Notes: generated by a model from the letters alone, not told the origin. Shown: positions 1 through 7,815, numbered from the stretch's first letter. The stretch: 34,337 nt of DNA from IMCC26256 sp046081705 (GCA_046081705.1 JBJTWK010000035.1:1-34337); one strand, 5' to 3'. Translations and numbers: made by a program.

Positions 1-579
1 GAGCGGTTCGAGGAGGTGCTCCACGTCGCCGCCGACATCCGGGCCGCGGCGATCGAGGAGGCCGAGGCGGACGCGCTCTTCGAGACCTGGATGATGGCGG
101 TCGGCTCGGGCGTCCCGGGCTACGTGACCCCGAAGGTCGCGGTCGCTGCGATCGTGGGCAACGACCACGGCGAACTCCTCCTCACCCAGCGCGCCGACTC
201 GGGCTGGTGGCTCTACCCCGTCGGGTGGGCCGACGTCGGGTACTCGCCGTCCGAGGTCGCGATCAAGGAGGTGTACGAGGAGACCGGCATCGAGGTCGAG
301 CCCGTGCAGCTCATCACCGTCCTCGACGGTCTCCGACTCGGGTTCTCGCACCTGCCGCTCTACTCGCTCGTGTTCCACTGCCGCATGGTGGGCGGCGAAC
401 TCCGCGGTCACCCGCTCGAGACGCGCGACGTCGGGTTCTTCGCCCGTGACGCGCTGCCCCAGCCGCTCGCCGGCGCGCACCGGTGGGCCGAACTCGCCTT
501 CCGGGCCATCGACGGCGAGGTGTTTCCCTGTGACTTCGACTGGCCGCGCACCCCGCCGTGGCGGGGATCCGCCGACTGA
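1..579 (+). CDS. Nudix hydrolase with NUDIX_N_2-like N-terminus, 5' truncated
   Basis: The reading frame is open to the left edge, so the start lies outside the window and 192 residues are visible. A Nudix box covers about residues 76-97, with the core KEVYEETG at residues 89-96. The box is preceded by GWADVGYSPSEVAI, where the usual first Glu is Tyr and the usual Arg is Lys. That variant is typical of Nudix proteins carrying the short NUDIX_N_2 helical domain, and the opening helix here (ERFEEVLHVAADIRAAA) fits the end of that domain. Such enzymes hydrolyse nucleoside diphosphates linked to another group, ADP-ribose being one candidate; the substrate cannot be read from the sequence. A GTG at 16 could be called as a start but would cut the helical domain, so I treat the gene as partial. 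It ends 20 bases before a convergent unknown gene. Confidence 0.85.
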   Translation, partial: ERFEEVLHVAADIRAAAIEEAEADALFETWMMAVGSGVPGYVTPKVAVAAIVGNDHGELLLTQRADSGWWLYPVGWADVGYSPSEVAIKEVYEETGIEVEPVQLITVLDGLRLGFSHLPLYSLVFHCRMVGGELRGHPLETRDVGFFARDALPQPLAGAHRWAELAFRAIDGEVFPCDFDWPRTPPWRGSAD

Positions 580-599
580 GCCGCCCGGCCCGAGCCCCG

Positions 600-1097
600 T
601 CAGGACCCGGCGAGCTGCTCCTCGATGAGGCCGAACAGTGAGACGGCGCGGCCGCGGCGTTCCCATTCCCCGCCGGCCCGGTCGTGGTCGACCAGCCCGC
701 AGCGATCGGCGTCACGGGAGATCGCGGCGCCCGCGGCGTTCGCGATCTGCGCCGGCTCGAGCGAATCGCCGTACGCCTCGAACACCTCGAGCCCGTCCCA
801 CAGTGCTTCGAGGGCCCGCGTGGTGTCGCCGAGCGTCATCGCCGCCGGGTCGACCCCGCGGCTCAACGCTCCGGCGACCTCCTCCCAGAGGTCGTAGTGG
901 GAGACGCCCTCCGGCGGGCGGTACCCGGCGACCGGATGGAGGCGGAACTCGAGGGTCTCGCCGCCGGGCCCGCAGTCGACCAACCAGACCTGGGAGCCGT
1001 TGAGGTAGGAGTCGACGGGGACCCCGAGGTGCTCCTCGAGCGCGAGCACGAGGCCCGGATCGAGGCGCCAGACGGCGGTGGCGACTCGCCCGGTCAT
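600..1097 (-). CDS. Conserved-looking hypothetical protein, 165 aa
   Basis: I do not recognise the family. The ATG at 1097 is preferred because a longer frame to 1214 would run through the promoter region of the divergent WS/DGAT gene and starts with an Arg/Pro-rich stretch of low coding quality. The protein begins MTGRVATAVW, is acidic and soluble, and has no signal peptide or membrane segment. Notable parts are VDSYLNGSQVWLVDCGPGGETLEFRL near residues 25-50, which looks like a beta-rich start, and an alanine-rich helical second half containing QIANAAGAAISRDADRCG. A TACCCT -10 box lies 44 bases upstream on this strand. The function is unknown; it is convergent with the Nudix gene and divergent from WS/DGAT. 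Confidence 0.6.
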   Translation of the reverse strand: MTGRVATAVWRLDPGLVLALEEHLGVPVDSYLNGSQVWLVDCGPGGETLEFRLHPVAGYRPPEGVSHYDLWEEVAGALSRGVDPAAMTLGDTTRALEALWDGLEVFEAYGDSLEPAQIANAAGAAISRDADRCGLVDHDRAGGEWERRGRAVSLFGLIEEQLAGS

Positions 1098-1141
1098 GCG
1101 GGATGCCGGCGGGAGGGGGACGGGGTCCGGTGCACGCCGGG

Positions 1142-1147
1142 AGGGTA
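1142..1147 (-). promoter_or_regulatory. -10 box TACCCT for the 600-1097 gene
   Basis: TACCCT on the minus strand sits 44 bases before the ATG at 1097, giving a short leader with a purine-poor ribosome site. It lies back to back with the WS/DGAT promoter, about 50 bases apart. Confidence 0.35.
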
Positions 1148-1194
1148 GCGCCGGCCCGGCGTCGGAGCCCGGTGCGACGGACCGGCCGCATCGG

Positions 1195-1200
1195 TACCAT
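1195..1200 (+). promoter_or_regulatory. -10 box TACCAT, leaderless start of WS/DGAT gene
   Basis: TACCAT ends exactly six bases before the ATG at 1207, so transcription should begin at or next to the A of the start codon. No Shine-Dalgarno sequence precedes the ATG. A weak -35 candidate GTGCGA lies 17 bases upstream, at 1172-1177. Confidence 0.5.
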
Positions 1201-1206
1201 CGAGCC

Positions 1207-2634
1207 ATGGCCACCTACGACCGGCTCTCGTCCATCGACGCGAGCTTCCTGCACCTCGAGTCGATCGAGACCCCGATGCACGTCGGCGCGGTCTCGATCT
1301 TCGAGGGCGAGCGGTTCTTCGACGACACGGGTCGCTTCCGCCTCGCCGAGGTGCGTCGGCTCGTGTCGTCGCGGCTGCACTTGATCCCGCGGTTCCGTCG
1401 GCGCCTCATGCCGGTCCCGTTCAACCAGGGTCGGCCGATCTGGGTCGACGATCCCCGCTTCGACATCGCGTACCACGTGCGGTTGACCGCGCTGCCGTCG
1501 CCGGGCTCACGCGACCAGCTCATGACGCTGACCTCGCGCATCCAGTCCCAACTTCTCGACCGGTCGCGCCCGCTCTGGGAACTCTGGTTCGTGGAGGGAC
1601 TCGAGGAGGGCCGGGTCGCGCTCATCCAGAAGACGCACCACGCGCTCGTCGACGGTGTGTCGGGGGTCGACGTGGCGACGGTGCTGCTCGACTTCGAGCC
1701 GACCCCGACCTACCTCGAGCCGCCGCGCTGGATCCTGCAGCCGCCACCGGCGGAGTGGCGCCTGCTCGCCGACTCCGTGTGGGAGCGGGCCACGGAGCCG
1801 ACCGAGATCATCCGCACCGCCCGGGCCGCCGTGCGGGGTCCGCAGCGGGCGCTCGACGAGACGGTCCGGATCGCCCGATCCGTCCAGACCATGTTCGGTG
1901 CGGATGCGATCGCGCCCCGCACCTCCCTCAACACCGTGGCGGTCGGCCGCAACCGTCGGTTCGACGGCGTGCGGGTGTCCTTCGAGGACGTCCGGACCGT
2001 GCGGCGCGCGTTCGGCGGCACGATCAACGACGTCGTGCTCGCCGGGGTCGCGGGCGGGTTGCGACGTCTCCTCGAGTCCCGGGGCGAGCCGGTGCGCGAC
2101 ACCACCCTCAAGGCGTTCTGCCCGGTGTCGGTGCGTGACGACGCCGAACGCATGCAACTCGGCAATCGGGTGTCCGGGATGATGGTCCCGCTGCCGATCG
2201 GCATCGCCGATCCCGTCGATCGGCTCGCCGAGATCCGGCTCGCGACGCACGACCTCAAGGAGCGCGAGCAGGCGGTCGGCGCGTCGTTCCTCCTCGACCT
2301 CACCCACTACGCCGCGCCCACCCTCCTCGGTCTCGCGGCCCGGGTGACGCACCGCCAACCGTTCTTCAACCTCGTCGTGACGAACGTGCCCGGCCCGCAG
2401 GTCCCGCTGTACTGCATGGGCGGGAGGATGCTCGAGGCGTTCCCGGTGGTCCCGCTCACCCGCAACCTCTCGATCGGGATCGCGATCCTCTCGTACTGCG
2501 GGCAGCTCCACATCGGGCTGTTCGTCGACCGCGACGCGTTCGGCGACCTCGCGGTGCTGTCGGGGGCCCTCGAGGACTCCTTCGCCGAACTCACGAAGCG
2601 GGCGGAGGAACGCCTCGGCGAGGCCCCCCGGTAG
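1207..2634 (+). CDS. WS/DGAT family wax ester synthase/diacylglycerol acyltransferase
   Basis: This 475-residue protein has the length and pattern of the bifunctional WS/DGAT family, which transfers an acyl group from acyl-CoA to a fatty alcohol or diacylglycerol to make storage lipid at the inner membrane face. The active-site motif HHALVDG is at residues 144-150 (HHxxxDG). The start, MATYDRLSSIDASFLHLES, matches the family's conserved opening, and the later NVPGPQ stretch (about residue 395) is also a family hallmark. The ATG at 1207 is chosen over upstream frames because the -10 box sits six bases before it and the family begins here. The stop codon TAG supplies the first three bases of the next gene's -10 box. 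Whether it prefers wax esters or triacylglycerol cannot be told. Confidence 0.92.
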   Translation: MATYDRLSSIDASFLHLESIETPMHVGAVSIFEGERFFDDTGRFRLAEVRRLVSSRLHLIPRFRRRLMPVPFNQGRPIWVDDPRFDIAYHVRLTALPSPGSRDQLMTLTSRIQSQLLDRSRPLWELWFVEGLEEGRVALIQKTHHALVDGVSGVDVATVLLDFEPTPTYLEPPRWILQPPPAEWRLLADSVWERATEPTEIIRTARAAVRGPQRALDETVRIARSVQTMFGADAIAPRTSLNTVAVGRNRRFDGVRVSFEDVRTVRRAFGGTINDVVLAGVAGGLRRLLESRGEPVRDTTLKAFCPVSVRDDAERMQLGNRVSGMMVPLPIGIADPVDRLAEIRLATHDLKEREQAVGASFLLDLTHYAAPTLLGLAARVTHRQPFFNLVVTNVPGPQVPLYCMGGRMLEAFPVVPLTRNLSIGIAILSYCGQLHIGLFVDRDAFGDLAVLSGALEDSFAELTKRAEERLGEAPR

Positions 2635-2637
2635 TCT
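2632..2637 (+). promoter_or_regulatory. -10 box TAGTCT overlapping the WS/DGAT stop codon
   Basis: TAGTCT ends six bases before the GTG at 2644. Its first three bases are the TAG stop of the WS/DGAT gene. This supports a leaderless transcript for the metallo-hydrolase, independent of WS/DGAT. Confidence 0.45.
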
Positions 2638-2643
2638 CTGGGG

Positions 2644-3855
2644 GTGACCGCACCCCACGGACACGGCGACCACCACCACGGGCCGCCGCCGTCCACCCCG
2701 TCCTCCGCCGGCGCGAAGCGACCGCCCAAGCAGGAGCAGGAGCAGGCCTCGGATGAGATCGTCGAGGTCGCGCCGAACGTCATCCGGATGCAGCTCCCCA
2801 TCTGGATGCCGGGACTCGGGCACGTGAACATGTACGGCCTCCTCGACGACCGGGGGCTCGCGGTGGTCGACCCGGGCCTCCCCGGGCCCACCTCCTGGAA
2901 GACCCTGACCCGGCGCCTGCGGGCCGCGGGGTTCCGGGTCAAGGACGTCCACACGGTCATCGTCACGCACTCGCACCCCGATCACTTCGGGTCGGCGGGT
3001 CGGATCCGTCGCGAGGCGGACGCCGCGCTCATCACCCACCGCGCGTTCACGACCTGGTCGCTCGATCGCCGGGGCCACACGCTCTCGGAGACCGAGGCCG
3101 AGCGGATCGAGCAGGAGGCGATCGAGGAGGCGCAGTCGTACCGCGGTCCCTCGTTCGAGGAGCTCCCGGCGCTGCGCGAGGAGCACGACGACTTCACGGC
3201 GGAGCACCAACGCCAGTCGGTGCCGTGGGGCGGCACGGTCCCGTGGGGTGGCAGCCGCCACCCGGACCCGCCGCTCAAGCAACGGGTCCGCATGCGTGCG
3301 ATGCGGCTCATGTTCAGTCCGCCCGATCCGACCCGGCGCGTACGCCACGGGAGCCCGCTCATGCTCGCGGGTCGGGAGTGGCAGGCCGTGCACACCCCGG
3401 GCCACACGCTCGACCACCTGTGCCTCTGGGACGCCGAGCACGGGGTGCTCCTCTCCGGGGACCACGTGCTGCCGACGATCACCCCGCACGTCGCCGGCTC
3501 CGCGTCGGGCGATTCGCTGCGCGCCTACCTCAAGACGCTTGACCTCGTCGCCGACCTGCCCGACGTGCGTCTCGGCCTCCCGGCCCACGGTCACCCGTTC
3601 GACGACGTGCCGGGTCGGGTGCGGGCGATCAAGGAGCACCACGCGGAGCGGATGGAGCACCTTTATGCGGCATCCGTCGCCCTCGGACCCGCGAGCGTGG
3701 AAGGCCTCTCGCACGAGGTGTTCCCCGAACGGCACTGGGGCGTCATGGCCGAGAGCGAGACCTTCGCCCACCTCGAGCACCTGCGGCGGGACGGGCTCGC
3801 CGAGCGCTGGGACGAGGGTGGCGTGATGATCTACCGGTGCGCGCCCGTCCGGTGA
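2644..3855 (+). CDS. Metallo-beta-lactamase-fold hydrolase, 403 aa
   Basis: The protein carries the metal-binding signature THSHPDH (His109, His111, Asp113, His114), then His254 in HTPGHT, Asp273 in SGDH and His315 in PAHGH. All ligands expected for a two-metal site are present. The C-terminal part looks like the winged-helix tail common in LACTB2-like members. The first 30 residues are rich in His, Gly and Pro (HGHGDHHHG) and then Lys/Gln/Glu, an extension before the catalytic fold begins near residue 38. A six-codon tandem repeat (VPWGGT/VPWGGS) lies at residues 193-204 in the insert between the second and third motifs. The substrate is unknown; thioester or glyoxalase-II-like hydrolysis is plausible. 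The GTG start follows from the -10 spacing. Confidence 0.85.
   Translation: MTAPHGHGDHHHGPPPSTPSSAGAKRPPKQEQEQASDEIVEVAPNVIRMQLPIWMPGLGHVNMYGLLDDRGLAVVDPGLPGPTSWKTLTRRLRAAGFRVKDVHTVIVTHSHPDHFGSAGRIRREADAALITHRAFTTWSLDRRGHTLSETEAERIEQEAIEEAQSYRGPSFEELPALREEHDDFTAEHQRQSVPWGGTVPWGGSRHPDPPLKQRVRMRAMRLMFSPPDPTRRVRHGSPLMLAGREWQAVHTPGHTLDHLCLWDAEHGVLLSGDHVLPTITPHVAGSASGDSLRAYLKTLDLVADLPDVRLGLPAHGHPFDDVPGRVRAIKEHHAERMEHLYAASVALGPASVEGLSHEVFPERHWGVMAESETFAHLEHLRRDGLAERWDEGGVMIYRCAPVR
3220..3255 (+). repeat. 18-bp in-frame tandem duplication inside the MBL gene
   Basis: Two adjacent six-codon units encode VPWGGT and VPWGGS. The copies differ at a few positions, two of them synonymous, so this is an older duplication rather than a sequencing slip. 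It lies in a linker between metal-binding motifs. Confidence 0.7.
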
Positions 3856-3875
3856 CCCGGCGCGAGCCGCAGGGC

Positions 3876-3881
3876 TAGCGT
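3876..3881 (+). promoter_or_regulatory. -10 box TAGCGT, leaderless start of M20 peptidase gene
   Basis: TAGCGT ends seven bases before the ATG at 3889, in the 33-base gap after the metallo-hydrolase stop. The intervening bases hold no Shine-Dalgarno sequence. Confidence 0.5.
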
Positions 3882-3888
3882 CTCGCGC

Positions 3889-5211
3889 ATGGCGTACGAC
3901 GATCCCACCGCAGAGGTCACCGAGGTCCTCCAGGCGTTCATCCGGAACGCCTGCGTGAACGACGGCACCCCGGACTCGGGCGAGGAGGTGCGCAGCGCCG
4001 ACCTCGTCACGAACTACCTCGAGGGCACGGGGCTCGATCTCGAGTGCTACGAGCCGCACGCGGGTCGCCGCAGCGTGCTCGCCCGCATCGAGGGTTCGGA
4101 TCCCGATGCGCCCGGGCTCATGCTCATGGGGCACACCGACGTCGTCCCCGTGAACCCGGACACCTGGTCGCGGGATCCCTTCGGCGGCGAACTCGAGGAC
4201 GGGGTCGTGTGGGGCCGCGGTGCGGTCGACATGCTCAACCTCACCGCGTCGATGCTCGTGGCGTTCCGGCGGCTCGCCGACTCCGGCTTCCACCCGAAGG
4301 GCACGCTGTCGTACCTCGCGGTCGCGGACGAGGAGGCCTTGGGCACCTACGGCGCCGAGTGGCTGCTCGACCACGAACTCGACGCCGTGCGCACCGAGAA
4401 CGTCATCACCGAGTCCGGCGGCTTCCAGATGGGCAGCCGTGGCGGCATCCGGCTCCCGGTCATGGTGGAGGAGAAGGGCGCCATGTGGTCGAAGCTCACG
4501 GTGAAGGGCACGCCGGGGCACGGGTCGCAGCCGCACCGGACCGACAACGCGGTGCTCAAGGCCGCGCAGATCGTGCAACGCATCGGCACCTACCGGCCCC
4601 CGGCGCGGGTGAGTGAGACCTGGCGGCGGTTCGTCGGGGGGATGCAGCTGCCCGAGGAGCTCGCCGACCCGACGAAGCTCGACGCCGTCATCGACGGACT
4701 CCCGATCGGTGCGAGCCGCCTGTTCCACTCCTGCACGCACAACACCATGTCGCCGAACGTCGCCCGCGGCGGGACGAAGGTCAACATGATCCCGGACCGC
4801 GCGACCGTGGCGGTCGACATCCGCACGCTGCCCGGGGTGTCGTCCGACGACGTGGTCGCGATGCTGGCCGACGCGTGCGGTGATCTCTGGGACGAGGTCG
4901 AGTACGAGATCCGCGACGACGGTGCAACGTCGTCGCCGATCGACACCCCGCTGTGGGACTCCATGTCCCGGGTCACGTCACGCCTCTGCGAGGGGTCCGC
5001 GCTCGTGCCGATGATGATGGTCGGCGGCACCGACAACCGGTACTTCCGGCGCGCCGGTGCGGTCGGCTACGGCTTCGGGCTCTTCAGCGAGCGCCTGCGG
5101 TTCGAGGACTTCGCGTCGATGTTCCACGGCAACGACGAACGGGTCGACCAGGAGTCACTCCGGCTGTCGACCGAGCTCTGGCTGGCCCTCGCGCACGACT
5201 TCCTCGGCTGA
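3889..5211 (+). CDS. M20/M25/M40 family metallopeptidase
   Basis: This 440-residue protein has the di-zinc M20 layout. GHTDVVPV holds metal ligand His82 with the following Asp84, GRGAVDM holds bridging Asp114, VADEE holds general-base Glu148 and ligand Glu149, and a late HGNDE supplies the last His. Residues from about 200 to 330 form the lid/dimerisation domain (KGTPGHGSQPH). The family includes dipeptidases, aminoacylases, succinyl-diaminopimelate desuccinylase and carboxypeptidase G2; the exact substrate cannot be set from sequence alone. There is no signal peptide, so it is cytoplasmic. It is convergent with the PAC2 gene, with only seven bases between the stops. Confidence 0.9.
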   Translation: MAYDDPTAEVTEVLQAFIRNACVNDGTPDSGEEVRSADLVTNYLEGTGLDLECYEPHAGRRSVLARIEGSDPDAPGLMLMGHTDVVPVNPDTWSRDPFGGELEDGVVWGRGAVDMLNLTASMLVAFRRLADSGFHPKGTLSYLAVADEEALGTYGAEWLLDHELDAVRTENVITESGGFQMGSRGGIRLPVMVEEKGAMWSKLTVKGTPGHGSQPHRTDNAVLKAAQIVQRIGTYRPPARVSETWRRFVGGMQLPEELADPTKLDAVIDGLPIGASRLFHSCTHNTMSPNVARGGTKVNMIPDRATVAVDIRTLPGVSSDDVVAMLADACGDLWDEVEYEIRDDGATSSPIDTPLWDSMSRVTSRLCEGSALVPMMMVGGTDNRYFRRAGAVGYGFGLFSERLRFEDFASMFHGNDERVDQESLRLSTELWLALAHDFLG

Positions 5212-5218
5212 GGCGGTC

Positions 5219-6100
5219 CTACTCCAGCCCCTGCTCGCGCAGGAACGCCTCGAGTTCGGCGGCCAGCGCGTCGCCGGAGGGCAGGTCCTCCTCGGTGGTC
5301 AGATCCCCGAGATCGGGCGCAGCCTCGTCGTCGGTCTGGGCGTCGAGCCGGGCGACGTACTGCGACAGTTCCTCGTCGTCCGCCACGAACGCGTCGATGC
5401 GCGCGCGCCACGCCGCGGCCTGCACCCGGAGTTCACCGAGCGCGATCGGGATCTCCGCCAGCGCGGCGAGTCCCTCGAGGAGCGCGAGCTGGGCGGGCGG
5501 ATTGGGCGGGCTCGCCACGTAGTGCGGGACCGGCGCCCAGAGCGACGCCGACGGCACGCCCGACGATCGCAGGACGTCGTGGAGCACGCCGACGATGCCG
5601 GTCGGCCCCTCGTACCGGGAGCGGCTCATGCCGAGGCGGGCCATGAGGGCCGGCTCGGTGGTCGAACCGGTGATGCGCACGGCGCGGTGGTGCGAGGCGT
5701 CGGCGAGCAGCGATCCGAGGGTGACCGCGAGTTCGCACCCGAACTCGCCCACGACCTCGAGCACCGCGTCGCAGTAGTCGCGCCACTTGAGGTGCGGTTC
5801 GGGCCCGAGGACGAGCACGAGGTCGCGGGCGGCGTCCGGCACGTGGGCGGTGAGGATCCGGGTGCCCGGCCAGCGGATCTCCCGGGTGACGCCGTCGGTG
5901 ATGACCACGGTCGGGCGCAGGGCCTGGAAGTCGATGTGCTCCTCGGGATCGATGTAGCCGATCTGCTCGGCGCCGAACTGGCCCGCGAGGAGCTCGATGG
6001 CGTCGGTCGCCGCGTCGCCCGCGTCGTTCCAGCCGGTGAAGGCCGCGACGAGGACGGGGTGACGGAGGGAGGGACGGTCCTCCCAGACGAGGCTGCTCAC
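5219..6100 (-). CDS. PAC2 family protein
   Basis: The 293-residue protein opens with LRHPVLVAAFTGWNDAGDAATDAI, the characteristic start of bacterial PAC2 proteins, which resemble eukaryotic proteasome assembly chaperone 2. It continues with the typical LLADASHHRAVRITGSTTEP segment and a Glu/Asp-rich tail after residue 240 that is probably disordered. Acidimicrobiia and many other actinobacteria have 20S proteasomes, but bacterial PAC2 function has not been settled, so a role in proteasome assembly is only a suggestion. No proteasome gene lies in this window. The GTG start at 6100 is set by a TAGAGT box seven bases upstream. Confidence 0.85.
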   Translation of the reverse strand: MSSLVWEDRPSLRHPVLVAAFTGWNDAGDAATDAIELLAGQFGAEQIGYIDPEEHIDFQALRPTVVITDGVTREIRWPGTRILTAHVPDAARDLVLVLGPEPHLKWRDYCDAVLEVVGEFGCELAVTLGSLLADASHHRAVRITGSTTEPALMARLGMSRSRYEGPTGIVGVLHDVLRSSGVPSASLWAPVPHYVASPPNPPAQLALLEGLAALAEIPIALGELRVQAAAWRARIDAFVADDEELSQYVARLDAQTDDEAAPDLGDLTTEEDLPSGDALAAELEAFLREQGLE

Positions 6101-6107
6101 GGCCGGG

Positions 6108-6113
6108 ACTCTA
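6108..6113 (-). promoter_or_regulatory. -10 box TAGAGT, leaderless start of PAC2 gene
   Basis: On the minus strand TAGAGT ends seven bases before the GTG at 6100, with no ribosome binding site in between. Confidence 0.45.
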
Positions 6114-6143
6114 CGAGGAGGCCGATGGTCGCAGGGTGTCGGT

Positions 6144-7199
6144 TCATCCGCGCAGCGCCGTGATCGATGATGCGCTCGCGCGCTCGAGCGCGCCGTCGAT
6201 GAGGCCGGCGACCATCGAACCCATGGCTTCGAACCCCTCGCCGAGCGTCTTGCCCATCTGGAACCGCGCGTTGATGCCCTCGACGATGATCGCCAACTTG
6301 TACGCAGCGAACACCTCGTACCAGTCGAGCTCGGTGAGGTCGCGGCCGCTGCGGGCCGCGTAGGCCTCGACGATCCCGTCGTGGTCGAGGAAGCCCTCCT
6401 GGGTCCCGATCGCCGAACCGGTCGCGATCACCTGCGCGTCGGACTGCCCCCAGTAGAGGAGGAAGAGGCCGAGGTCGGCGAGCGGGTCCCCGAGCGTGGA
6501 CATCTCCCAGTCGAGCACCGCCACGATGCGCCCCGGATCGTTGCGGGCCATCATCGTGTTGTCGAGTCGGTAGTCGCCGTGCACGATCGTGGGCGGTCCG
6601 GACCGGGGCAGCGCCGCCCGGAGGCGGCGGGCGACCTCGTCGACCGCGGGGATCTCCCGGGTCCTCGACCGTTCCCACTGCTCGCCCCAGCGTCGGACCT
6701 GGCGCTCGCAGTAGCCGTCCGGGCGCCCGAAGTCGCCGAGTCCGACCGCCTCGTGGTCCACGGCGTGGATGTCGGCGAGCACGTCGACGAGCGCGTGGGA
6801 CACGCGGCTCGCGTCGTCGGTCGTCAGCGCGGCGAGCGATCGCGCGTCGCGGTGGATGACGCCGTCGACCTTCTCCATCACGTAGAAGGGGGCGTCGTTC
6901 ACCGCGGGGTCGTCGCAGAACCCGAGCACGACCGGCACCGGCACCGCGGTGTGTCGCAGCGCACCCATGACCCGGGCCTCGCGGGCCATGTCGTGGGCCG
7001 TCGGCAGGACGTGGCCGAGCGGCGGGCGGCGCAGGACCCACTCGGTCGTGCCGTCGGTGACGACGTAGGTGAGGTTGGAACGGCCACCGGCGATGAGGGT
7101 CGCGGACAGCGGGGCGTCAGCGGTTCCCGCGACGTTCGCGGCGAACCACGGACCCAGACGATCGAGGTCGACGCCGTCGGGCGTCGGGGTGGTGCTCAC
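6144..7199 (-). CDS. APH-type phosphotransferase, ACAD10/11 kinase-like
   Basis: This 351-residue aminoglycoside-phosphotransferase-fold kinase carries HGDYRLDN (catalytic Asp209, metal ligand Asn214) and LDWEMSTLGDP (metal-binding Asp230). The LDWEMSTLGDPLADLG form and the early GGRSNLTY glycine loop are typical of the branch related to the kinase domain of human ACAD10/ACAD11, which phosphorylates 4-hydroxyacyl-CoA; bacterial levulinate-pathway kinases (LvaA) belong nearby. The usual nucleotide-binding Lys position reads VLRRPP, an Arg, as often seen in this branch. The GTG at 7199 is chosen because a GGAGGG site lies about 11 bases upstream; frames further upstream run into the promoter. 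An antibiotic-resistance role is unlikely. Confidence 0.85.
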   Translation of the reverse strand: MSTTPTPDGVDLDRLGPWFAANVAGTADAPLSATLIAGGRSNLTYVVTDGTTEWVLRRPPLGHVLPTAHDMAREARVMGALRHTAVPVPVVLGFCDDPAVNDAPFYVMEKVDGVIHRDARSLAALTTDDASRVSHALVDVLADIHAVDHEAVGLGDFGRPDGYCERQVRRWGEQWERSRTREIPAVDEVARRLRAALPRSGPPTIVHGDYRLDNTMMARNDPGRIVAVLDWEMSTLGDPLADLGLFLLYWGQSDAQVIATGSAIGTQEGFLDHDGIVEAYAARSGRDLTELDWYEVFAAYKLAIIVEGINARFQMGKTLGEGFEAMGSMVAGLIDGALERASASSITALRG

Positions 7200-7239
7200 G
7201 GTGACGGTCTCCCTCCGGCCGGCGGGCGGCCCACGGCGG

Positions 7240-7245
7240 AACCTA
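7240..7245 (-). promoter_or_regulatory. -10 box TAGGTT for the phosphotransferase gene
   Basis: TAGGTT on the minus strand lies about 40 bases before the GTG at 7199, leaving a leader that contains the GGAGGG ribosome site. The expected -35 region (about 7263-7268) falls inside an inverted repeat. Confidence 0.35.
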
Positions 7246-7258
7246 GATGGTCCGTGAC

Positions 7259-7268
7259 GACACGTGTC
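7259..7268. promoter_or_regulatory. Perfect 10-bp palindrome GACACGTGTC
   Basis: GACACGTGTC is self-complementary. It shares its right half with the larger hairpin at 7263-7291, and GACAC recurs at 7286-7290. Its place upstream of the phosphotransferase -10 box would suit a repressor or activator site. Confidence 0.35.
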
Positions 7269-7291
7269 CACACGGTGGGCGTGTGGACACG
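7263..7291. terminator. 11-bp inverted repeat downstream of whiB-like gene
   Basis: The arms CGTGTCCACAC and GTGTGGACACG are perfect complements around a seven-base loop (GGTGGGC). The repeat lies 38 bases past the whiB-like stop on the minus strand, and a second hairpin (7298-7313) comes first. No U-run follows, so it could end transcription without a classic tail or act as an operator for the phosphotransferase gene. Confidence 0.45.
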
Positions 7292-7297
7292 GTGCGG

Positions 7298-7313
7298 ACC
7301 GGCCGGAGCCGGT
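7298..7313 (-). terminator. 6-bp stem-loop just after the whiB-like stop
   Basis: ACCGGC and GCCGGT pair around the loop CGGA, starting 16 bases past the whiB-like stop codon. With the 7263-7291 repeat it makes a double hairpin at the transcript end. Confidence 0.4.
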
Positions 7314-7328
7314 GGGGGGATGGTGGCC

Positions 7329-7676
7329 TCAGGCGACGCGGGGCGTGCGCGGGGCGACGGGCTTGCCGTCACCCTTGGGGTAGCGGGCGACCCGGCCCAC
7401 CGGCATGTCGACGCGGTACCCGGCGGCGGCGCGCTCCTCCTCGGACTCGCCGCCCCAGAACCCGTACTCCCGGTTCTCACGGGCCCAGGCCCGGCACGGG
7501 GCGAGGGCGACGCACTCGGTGCACACCGAGCGGGCCTTCGACTCGCGGACGACACGGGCCTCGGGGCGCTCGCCGGCCGGTGCGAAGAAGAGCTCGGTGC
7601 GGCCCTCACAGGCGGCATCGGCGGTCCAGGCCAGCGGGCCGGTGAAGACCAGGTTCGAGATCGTCTCTGCTGCCAC
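7329..7676 (-). CDS. WhiB-like (Wbl) iron-sulfur transcription regulator
   Basis: The 115-residue product has the four cysteines that bind the [4Fe-4S] cluster: Cys23 in DAAC, then Cys52, Cys55 and Cys61 in CTECVALAPC. The turn GFWGGESEEER follows at about residues 71-81, then a basic tail (RVARYPKGDGKPV) suited to DNA contact. Wbl proteins bind the primary sigma factor and control stress, redox or division genes; which subgroup this is cannot be fixed from the sequence alone. The GTG at 7676 is chosen because GAGGAG lies eight bases upstream and the longer frame adds about 64 Pro/Arg-rich residues with no family counterpart. It is divergent from the LysR gene. Confidence 0.92.
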   Translation of the reverse strand: MAAETISNLVFTGPLAWTADAACEGRTELFFAPAGERPEARVVRESKARSVCTECVALAPCRAWARENREYGFWGGESEEERAAAGYRVDMPVGRVARYPKGDGKPVAPRTPRVA

Positions 7677-7815
7677 GGCGGGCTCCTCACGCTTCGTCTG
7701 GGGAGGTGCTGGTTCGGATCTGCGTCCATCCGGAGCCGTCGCTCCCGGTGGATGACCCGATCGAGGAACCGGGCGACCGACGGGGGGAGACGGTCGGCCC
7801 GGTGGATCGAGTTTC

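Noticed and set aside
1507..4740. Very long open frame on the minus strand (over 1000 codons)
   Set aside because: It runs antisense to WS/DGAT, the metallo-hydrolase and the peptidase. Its product is an Arg/Glu/Pro/His-rich string without domains, as expected from the third-codon GC bias of the true genes.
6144..7199. Aminoglycoside resistance kinase
   Set aside because: The motif forms and length fit the acyl-CoA-type kinase branch of the APH fold, not drug kinases.
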